DNA from: Thozetella sp. PMI_491
Lineage: Eukaryota; Ascomycota; Sordariomycetes; Chaetosphaeriales; Chaetosphaeriaceae
Direction: 5' to 3'
NCBI GenBank assembly: GCA_021432635.1
Contig: MU270017.1
Location: forward strand, 1,490,566 to 1,554,565
Length of the DNA stretch: 64,000 nt
Below are positions 56,751 to 64,000 of this stretch, one piece after another. The position numbers and the translations under genes were made by a program. The notes under the pieces are model-generated. The model saw only the letters and a list, made by a program, of their open reading frames with translations, did not search any database and was not told where the DNA came from. Every line of letters starts with the position of its first letter. The first letter of the stretch is position 1.

Positions 56751-57691
56751 CTACAAGGTTCTAGCACCAGCAAGTTTGCCAGGAGGTTCCCGCACAACCA
56801 GCTCGTATAGAACTCTATAGAACTCACATTGTAGAGATAATATCTGGACAACAACCTCAGCATATAGGCACTCTTGTAGACAATCAGGGGTCGTAAGAGC
56901 CCATGGCATCTAAAGATCCTCTCTCAGCCTGCTATCCTGTTCAGGCGGTGTACCAGTGCCGATATGACCGTTCTGTTCCCGAGCACGCACGCACTATACA
57001 ATACGATGGTCGCATCGGACCCCCAGAGCACGATTGCTATCCGAGGCCAGCGATAGGTGCGCAAGAGCTTTTGCTGCAGGCTAAGCAGGACCGGTTCTCA
57101 CGGGCCGGGGTGGAAACAACCTGGCCCCTTTTGCTGCAACACAGGCACCGGTGTGGAGACATTGGCACCATAAGTCGTTAGGGGCGATGCTGGATACAGA
57201 CAGAGGCAGGTTGGTGAAGTTCGAAAGTGGCCAATCAGAATCATCTGTCGGGGAGATGACAATAGTGTCCCCGATACCGGTGAAGCAGCCAGCCTGCGGC
57301 AACGTGCCCGGCGAATTAGAAAGCGCTCTATCGTGGAGCACATGGAGAATAGCCAGTGAACTAACATGGAATTGGCCAACCACGAATGAAAGACGTCCGT
57401 CGCGGAGCAAATGTCCAAGTCCCCGAATGCAAATGTGGATTCGGCCCTTGCGGCGACCTATGGAGGAGAGAAAGAATGCCAACTCAGGAGACCGCCTGCA
57501 TTCGCTTTTTTTTGGTACGTCACAGGCGAAACCAGGCGTGAGAGTGAGCCCGCTAATGTCGCAGGGTTTTGCCCAAAGAATTTTATGGTTCTTGACGAGA
57601 TGTCTCCCAGCCCGATCCTTATAAGAGCACATGTCCTGCTGGCCGGGCAGCACTGCGCCATGTACCAAAAACACCAGCTTTCAGTTCGTTC
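56751..57691. other. Intergenic region upstream of the Dal5-type transporter
   Basis: About 940 bases with overlapping open frames on both strands but no domain or exon structure. It probably carries the transporter promoter. Confidence 0.45.
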
Positions 57692-59490
57692 ATGATGAAA
57701 GCCATAAACGGCGTACCCGCTGAAATGGCAACACGGACCTCCGCCGTTGAAGTCAAGGAGAGTGCCCCAAAGGAAACAGTTGCGGACCCCGAAGCTGCGA
57801 GACCCACAGATGAGAGCCTGGTCGACCCCGAGATCGCCAAGTATGCCGCAGACCAGAGTGTTCATGTCGACGAGGAGACAAATCGACGTCTTAAGCGGCT
57901 CATAGACAAGCGCATCTTGGCCGTCATGATCGTAACGTCCTTCTTCCAGACCCTGGACAAGGGCGCCATCTCGTACGCATCCATCATGGGCATTGTGGGT
58001 GACGCAGGCCTTGTTGGCCAACAGGTAGAACGCCCCCTCTTGACTTTGCTTTCCTTCATTCTTACAGTCTGTAGTACAGCTGGTTGACGACCGCAGCGTA
58101 CATTGCTATCGTCTGCGTCGAGTATCCGACCACTTGGGTCATCCAGCGCGCTTCCATAGCCAAGTACCTAGCGGCAAATATCATTTTACGCGGCATCACT
58201 CTCACGCTCCATTCCGTATGCAAGAGCTTTGCGGCACTTGTGGCGCTCCGTATCGTTCTTGGCATAGCAGAGGCATGCAGCCAGCCCACGTTTGTGCTGC
58301 TCTCGGCTTTGTGGTACAAGCGTGAAGAGCAAGCAGCCGCTATTGTTTATTGGTGAGGGGGCTCCGAGACCCGGGCACAGCCAGCCAGGAACTTGCTTTG
58401 CTAACTTCCAAACGAGGCTCATGATGAATGGTTTATCCGCTACCATCGGTGGGCTCCTGGCCTACGCATTCTCCAACATCCCTAGCTCCCCGGCCCTGAA
58501 ATCTTGGCAGGCTCTCTTCTTGGCCTACGGGATCTTGACTGTCTGCTGGGGCGTATTCGTTCTCTACTGGATGCCCGACTCGCCTATGAGAGCGAAATGT
58601 TTTAGTGAAGACGATAAGAAGCTCATGATTGAGAGAGTGAGAGACAACAAGACTGGTATTCAAAACCGAAAATTCCGGAAGGAGCAGTTCATCGAGGCCT
58701 TTCGTGATCCTCAGAGTACGCCCGTGCGCTCCTCTGCTGGTTGATCATTTTCACTGACACAAGCCGCTGCAGCATATGCTTTCGCCATCATCCAAATCTG
58801 CACAACGCTCCCATCCGGTGGTGTTGGAGCATTTTCCAGTATCCTCGTCAGGAGCTTTGGCTACGACGTGCTTCAGACACAGCTCCTGCAAATGCCCGTT
58901 GGCGTGCTCCTTATCATCATCATGCTCAGTGCAGCATACATTGACCGCAAGTTCCAGCGCCCAACACTTGCCATGCTTGCATCCATACTCCCTTCCATCG
59001 CGGCTACCGTGGTATTCCTGACCGTTCCGCAAGGCGATCAGGCAAGCCGGGTAGGCCTACTGCTAGCCTACTACATCATCTTCTCATTTTGGGCTTGCTC
59101 CGGACTGGCGTTGCCACTTGTCACTCGCAACGTCGCCGGACAGACGAAGAAGGCTACTGTCGTTGGTACAAACTTTGTGTGCTGGGCACTCGGCAACGCA
59201 GTAGGGCCGCAAACGTTCCGATCCGAAGACGCGCCGCGCTATGTCATCGCCTTTTCGACGATCATGGGCTGCTGGGTGGCTCTTATTATTACCGTGATCC
59301 TCTTGAGGGAATACTACAAGGCGCAAAACCGGGCGCGCGATCGGCTCCTCGCAAGTGGACAGATCCCAATCAACGTTAGCTTGATGAGTGGCTTCGAGGA
59401 TATCACGGACAAGGTAGGCCGGCAGCTTTGCGTTCTTCCGCAATCGTTAACACGCCCTAGGAAAACCCTCACTTCCGGTACATGTACTAG
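57692..59490 (+). CDS. MFS transporter of the allantoate permease (Dal5/anion:cation symporter) family
   Basis: Five exons, 57692-58024, 58075-58352, 58417-58715, 58773-59413 and 59461-59490, encode 526 residues. The last exon codes only ENPHFRYMY and a stop, the standard end of this family (DLTD-ENPxFRY). The introns restore QQYSWLTTAAYIAI, VYWLMMNGLSATIGGLLAYAF and DPQTYAFAIIQICTT. The N-terminus is long and hydrophilic (about 75 residues), then 12 helices with DKGAISYASIMGI and WVIQRASIAKYL in the usual places. Relatives move allantoate, nicotinate, vitamins and other organic anions. It follows the Dabb gene in the same direction. Confidence 0.9.
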
Positions 59491-60364
59491 TATTATAAGA
59501 GAAAAGGTTATCCGGCATCTTATATATGTAGAATCCTCGGGCTTTATGAATGTGTCTGCTGGGAGCGATAGATAGAAGAGAGCCACCGATGAAGATGGAG
59601 GATTGGGGCCCTCGGCTTCCTTAGCTTGTCGGTGCTGACACCCTGGCTCGGCTGTGCGCTTATTATACGCGTGGCGTTATGGCAACTGTAGAAAGACAGG
59701 CTATAATACGAGCGAATTAAGTAATTTAAAAGAGCTCTGATAAACGCGATTCAGAGTAGTTTTAATTAATTCAAGGCGTTGTGGTGGAATTGACTTATAT
59801 CTTACGATTGAAGTAAGTAAGAAGTAGCGACACGCTAACTATATAGATACGCTATTGTTTGTTTTTTTTTGTTGTTTTTTTTTTAAAAAAAAGGAAAAAG
59901 TAAAAAAGAAATCGTATTGCGCTCGCCTTTAGTGTTTCAGTGTCAAACTAATATACTTATTTTGTATCGACAATATGAACCTATACCCTGCGGTTCCGTC
60001 GACACTGTTCGCTACATATGGCGAACGCTCGTAATCGCTGTGGAACGTGGCTGTACTTTGAGTGGTGGTCATGGTGCGCGCCCCAGCTGGTGGCTTGACG
60101 CCCATTCTAGGTTGCCAGGCTGCCTGTATTCAGCGGCTGCCCAAGGCAGACTGCAGGTACCAAAGTACAGCATATACCTCAGGCTGGCTTTGATGGCCTG
60201 GAGGCCCTTGAAGAAATCTTGCATTGAAGACAGAACTTGACCGAATTCTTTGCATCCCATACACGTGCACCTTTGCTCTTTCGCCAGTCATATCCTCTAA
60301 TTACCTTGAAATCTCATCCGCAGTATCAAGGTAGCTGGTATCCGGCCCGGTCGCGCGATCATTC
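59491..60364. other. AT-rich intergenic region
   Basis: About 870 bases. The left half is AT-rich and includes a T-tract followed by an A-tract (59858-59905), a possible terminator for the transporter gene. The right half should carry the vWA-gene promoter. No gene recognised. Confidence 0.5.
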
Positions 60365-63300
60365 ATGGACGCCAACGGCCAGCCTGACGCCGGCTCGGCG
60401 ATTGAGCCCAACAGGCCGGTGCCTCCAAGTACTGCATCGACCGCAGACAGGCCTGCAATGGACACAGCTGATGGGGGGATATCTGCTGGCCCGGCCGAGC
60501 ATACTGAGATCCCGCGGCCGACCGCCATGCCGTTTCGAGAATCTCAAATCTGCATAGCAGTGGATTGCTCCGGGAGTACATACGGCACGGTGCTCGAAAT
60601 GGAACGGAAGGCGATCCGAAGCATTTGCTCCCTTGTCCCTAGGAGTCTGCTCTCTAATGTGGCAATTCTTCCGTGGAATTCCGAGGCCCGCCGACCGATT
60701 GCCGTGCACCTGATTGACCAGATATACTCGGATGGCGGGACAAACCCGAATGTGGTTCTCGAGGACCCAGACTGTCGCCTGCTTCTGCAGCAGTGTTCCT
60801 TCTGGTTCTTGATAACCGACGGCATCATCGATACCGTAACGTAGTCCATAGGTGGGCCGATCATATATGTGGGCCGATCACTCATTATCACATACTAAAT
60901 CGTGATTTTCTTAACAGCCTTTCACATGTAAATATAAAGGAATCTCTTTATAAATAAAGTTATAATCTATCCCAAGGTTCTTTATATATATATAATTTTC
61001 TTAAGAGTTTTAAAAAACTTTATTATATAATAATTAAGGAGAAAAGAAGGAGTAGAGACATATGTCTCTAATTTTCTATTATTATATTTAAGAAAATTTT
61101 AGAAAATATTTTTAAAACAAGTCTTTGATTTTATATTCTTATTAGAAAAGTAATACAAAGTTTTATGTTTTACTATAAAGAATTGGCGGCTTAAAGTTGG
61201 TAAGAAAATCACGATTTAATATGTGATAATGAGTGATCGGCCCACATATATGATCGGCCCACCTATGGACTACGTTATTGATTCACCGCTTCGCCAAGAG
61301 CCTCGCCGATTATGGTATGCATGGCAAAGGAGCCGTGGTGGCCGTCTTTGGCGAGAGGCTTGCCAACCCTAGTGAGTGCAACATCACCGTCGGCTTGTCG
61401 GTATTCGCCGCCAGCCCTCACGTCGCGTTCCTATATACGGACGTAGAATTCAACAAGACATTTGTTCTCCAGACGAAGGGCTGTTTTACGGCGCTTCTGC
61501 CGCCCGGCACTCCCAATCCGCACTTTGATTATGACACGAAGTGGGACGACTTGCCGCAAACTTCGTACGAAAACCTCATGCGGGTCTCAGTACCGCCGCC
61601 CGTCAAGCTGGATTCCAGCGAGATTGCTCTCGATGGGAACACAAAGTTAAACATGGACGCGCTCTTGCAGGACCTGCCCGTCTCTGAGGAGATCATGGGT
61701 ACAATCCTGGACAACGAAGAAAACCTAAAGACCCTCGCGCTTACGGCTAAGACGAGGGGACAGCAAGAAAAGCTCCATGCTTGGCTGGATAAGATTGATC
61801 GGAAACTTGATGAGCCCGCACCTCAGCAGCCTTTGGCCGCCCCTAAACCTTCCGCACTTTTAGCAAAAGTGGCATCGGACCTCGCCTCCGAACACCCTCC
61901 ATACATACCAACAGTTACCTACACCTCCTATCAGCCGTTAGATAAAATAGTCCTGAATCGGCGGCTCTCAAGCGACCATGCGCGGCGTCTCTCGGGCAAA
62001 TCGATAACCTACGCCAGGGATAGCCTGGGGTGTGTACACCCTAAGGGCGCAGCGAAAACCAAGGCAACAAGGCCGCCTGCAAAGGTCCAGCCGGGCTTTA
62101 CTACGCCCTCAAATCCCAAACATTCGTTTGAAGGTGCCTGTATGATATGCGATGACCAAGCGGTTCTCCATTTCCTCCTGGTTGATCCTCCGACTACAGA
62201 GGCGACGAAGGATCTACCAGCGCCTGGGAGCCACTCCAAGCTCATCTTCCCTCTAACTATGGGCAATTATCCCGAGACGGATGTGGTATCAACACTATTA
62301 TCCTGCAACAGCTGTGTCGACAGTTTCCTACGCGGTTTTAACACTCGCAACGGAGAGAAGGCGGTCTCTGCCGTGCCTCTAGTCTCCCTCACCCAGAGCA
62401 GAGTCGCCTGGCTTAAGGCTGTCAGCCTCGCGCTGAAACACCGATTCGACCACTCTGATTTGCCCCAAATCCTCCTGGCAATTCTCTATACCAAATTAGA
62501 GCGCCTGCTAGTCCCCCATTCTGGGGGATACGGCTTAATCTTCCGTCAGGCCCTGGAGTGGGAGTGCAGTATGCTGCAGTCCGAAATCACGCTGGAAAAC
62601 TGTATGAATCCGCCCACGCAATCACTCGGCACCGGTGTCATGCATGAAGCCGTCGTACGGAGCTTCCGCGATTCTCTCAATGCGAAGCACCCCGAGCTCC
62701 CGCTCCTGTTGCAGTATCCGCTCGACGGGTTCATTGTTGCCAATGCCATCCTCTCCAACTCGCGCCACAAGACACTTCTAAGTGGCGAGAAGCGCAAGAC
62801 AGTCGTGTTACTGCGCTTCTTATACCACATTACTGAAACGTACTGTGCCTTCGAGGCCGCCAGCAACCCCGCCTCGTTGCATGGCGCCAAGGCATTACTG
62901 CTTTCGGTAGACAACCCGCAGGGGCCGCGCTCGCTGTTCAAGTGGGACTCCCTTCGCAAGCTGTCGGTCAGAAACATACACGAGGTGATGGGCTTCCTGG
63001 GCAGCATGATCACACAATTCGAGTTCCGCATGGCCATCTCGGCAAAGGACCTGGCCGAGACGCCATTCCTCAGCGCTGAGAGTCTCCGAGACTTTCGGAG
63101 ACTGGGCGTCCTGTTCAGTGGGGTGGAGAACCAGGCCGGGCAAGCTATCTCGGTATTTGTCCACCACCTGTTGAGGAGTGATGTGGTGGACAGCACGCCG
63201 CAGGACCGATTCCGGAAACTCAGAGACCTTCCCACCGTAGCGCAGGCGCTGGGTGACCCGGAAGGTCTGAGCATGCGGATGGTGCAGACCCTGATTAAGG

Positions 63301-63368
63301 ATCTCCCAAAGCTGAACGGATGGCCAGTGGCGGGTTCTAATACTTTCAATGAACCAAAAGCTACATAG
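60365..63368 (+). pseudogene. von Willebrand A-domain protein gene interrupted by a MITE
   Basis: The frame 60365-60838 (158 codons) and the frame 61278-63368 (696 codons plus stop) are two halves of one gene split by a 437-bp MITE. Removing the element and one copy of its TA duplication restores an uninterrupted frame of 854 residues. The first part has a vWA fold with the metal-ion site AVDCSGSTYG (D-x-S-x-S) and FLITDGI; the second continues with SLADYGMHGKGAVVAVFGERL. Farther on are paired cysteines (GACMICDD and LLSCNSCVDSF) that could bind zinc, then a helical C-terminus. As it stands, translation stops four bases into the element, giving a truncated product of about 159 residues. Family function unknown. 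Confidence 0.82.
60839..61275. mobile_element. Tc1/mariner-type MITE with 75-bp terminal inverted repeats
   Basis: A 437-bp element flanked by TA (60837-60838 and 61276-61277). The ends are inverted copies over 75 bases starting ACGTAGTCCATAGGTGGGCC, with one C/T difference. Each end contains the direct repeat GGGCCGATCA twice. The interior (about 60920-61200) is strongly AT-rich and has no coding capacity. The near-identity of the ends suggests recent insertion. The TA target and the size fit a non-autonomous Tc1/mariner/pogo-group element; the source transposon is not in this window. Confidence 0.93.
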
Positions 63369-63393
63369 AACATAGCCTTTTTCATAACACCTG

Positions 63394-64000
63394 TTATTCA
63401 TCTGCCTCAAAATTTACACTGCTCAGGTCGTCCTCTTCTTGGGTGTCTCGCTCCCCATGTACTCTCATGCCACGCTTTGTAAACAGATCATACGCTGCTA
63501 TGGATATAGCTGTAGAAGGCACAGTGAGGATGATCCACAGCCAAACATGGTCGGCATCATTCATCCACGATTGCTGCGCGAAAAAGGGCATGGAGAGTAT
63601 TGCCTGGCAATACGAGCAGGCAAGATCAGCATCCTTGGTCGCACGAGTGAGAAGTTGGACTTACGGCGAACGAAGTAGCTGGTAGAAAAAGCATAGTAAG
63701 GAGTGCGATCTGCTAGATATTAGAATCGGCAAGATCATGAATGGTCTGCCGTCCTACCGTCTTCATCGATACACTGTCTTTCCGCATCTCCATGGCCATC
63801 TGCTGGGACTCCCGCGCCATGTGTCTGGAGGACACGCCTTGGGCTCGTGTGGATTTCATAATCTTTCGCATGGATCGCCCGTTCTGAATTAAAGTCTTAT
63901 CGCTGGATAAATGGCTAGCTTCGAGGAGCTATAGGCTCGTAAGTCAATAGTGACCGGTTTGATATCAAACTCTCTTTGCTTACTAGGTTGTGAATGTTTC
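63394..64000 (-). CDS. CorA-like membrane protein, C-terminal part (gene runs off the window)
   Basis: Minus-strand exons at 63928-63758, 63709-63665 and 63603-63394 make the C-terminal end, with a likely further exon and intron up to the window edge (donor GTAAGC near 63983). The first piece is a long helix (SMRKIMKSTRAQGV, QQMAMEMRKDSVSMKT), the second adds IALLTMLFLPATSFA, and the third gives AILSMPFFAQQSW, WLWIILTVPSTAISIAAY and an acidic tail. The DSVSMKT-IALLTMLFLPATSFA-SMPFF pattern is that of fungal proteins with the CorA magnesium-transporter fold. The GMN motif is not seen. Its stop lies only 25 bases from the vWA-gene stop. Confidence 0.78.

Noticed and set aside
60920-61200. AT-rich interior of the MITE as evidence of repeat-induced mutation
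   Set aside because: The flanking 75-bp ends remain nearly identical and GC-bearing, so the AT richness is more likely native to the element.

Overview
The window is nuclear DNA from a filamentous ascomycete fungus, most likely a Sordariomycete. The evidence is GC-rich coding sequence, many short introns (about 50-100 nt) with GTRNGT-like donors and CTAAC/CTGAC-like branch sites, and characteristic genes: a BLI-3-type flavin protein, an RGS-LOV protein, a GH71 mutanase, a GH92 mannosidase and a DUF3176 membrane protein. The species cannot be named from the sequence alone. I joined exons by hand. All complete multi-exon models keep one reading frame with total lengths divisible by three.

Layout. 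From 0 to about 16.9 kb lies a compact housekeeping block: GPI8 (GPI transamidase), a TFIIIC WD-repeat/zinc-finger subunit, a carnitine/acylcarnitine carrier, an MSC2-type zinc transporter, ALG1, a Ubc15-like E2, SNU23, DPH5 and BLI-3. At 17.4-18.2 kb there is an inverted-repeat-bounded element filled with an 18-bp minisatellite. From 18.4 to 38.5 kb are an HD-domain protein, a tiny cysteine-rich two-exon gene, an AKR7-like reductase, a secreted carboxylesterase, an MFS sugar transporter, a secreted GH92 alpha-mannosidase, the RGS-LOV protein, a DUF218 protein and a mitochondrial NAPE-PLD-like hydrolase. From 38.5 to 64 kb gene density falls and content becomes accessory: an intron-bearing tRNA-Pro(CGG), a DUF3176 protein with N-terminal hexapeptide repeats, two orphan genes, GH71 alpha-1,3-glucanase, and an FAD monooxygenase / Dabb protein / Dal5-type transporter group. 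The end of the window holds a von Willebrand A-domain gene split by a 437-bp Tc1/mariner-type MITE, and the 3' end of a CorA-like membrane protein.

How the genes relate. GPI8 and ALG1 both serve ER glycoconjugate assembly. SNU23, TFIIIC and DPH5 serve splicing, Pol III transcription and translation. The right half is a mix of secretion (GH92, GH71, esterase), transport and candidate secondary or catabolic metabolism. The observations most worth following are the LOV domain that has serine in place of its photoactive cysteine, the MITE in the vWA gene with near-identical inverted repeats, the 18-bp-minisatellite element, and the small CPC-rich gene.
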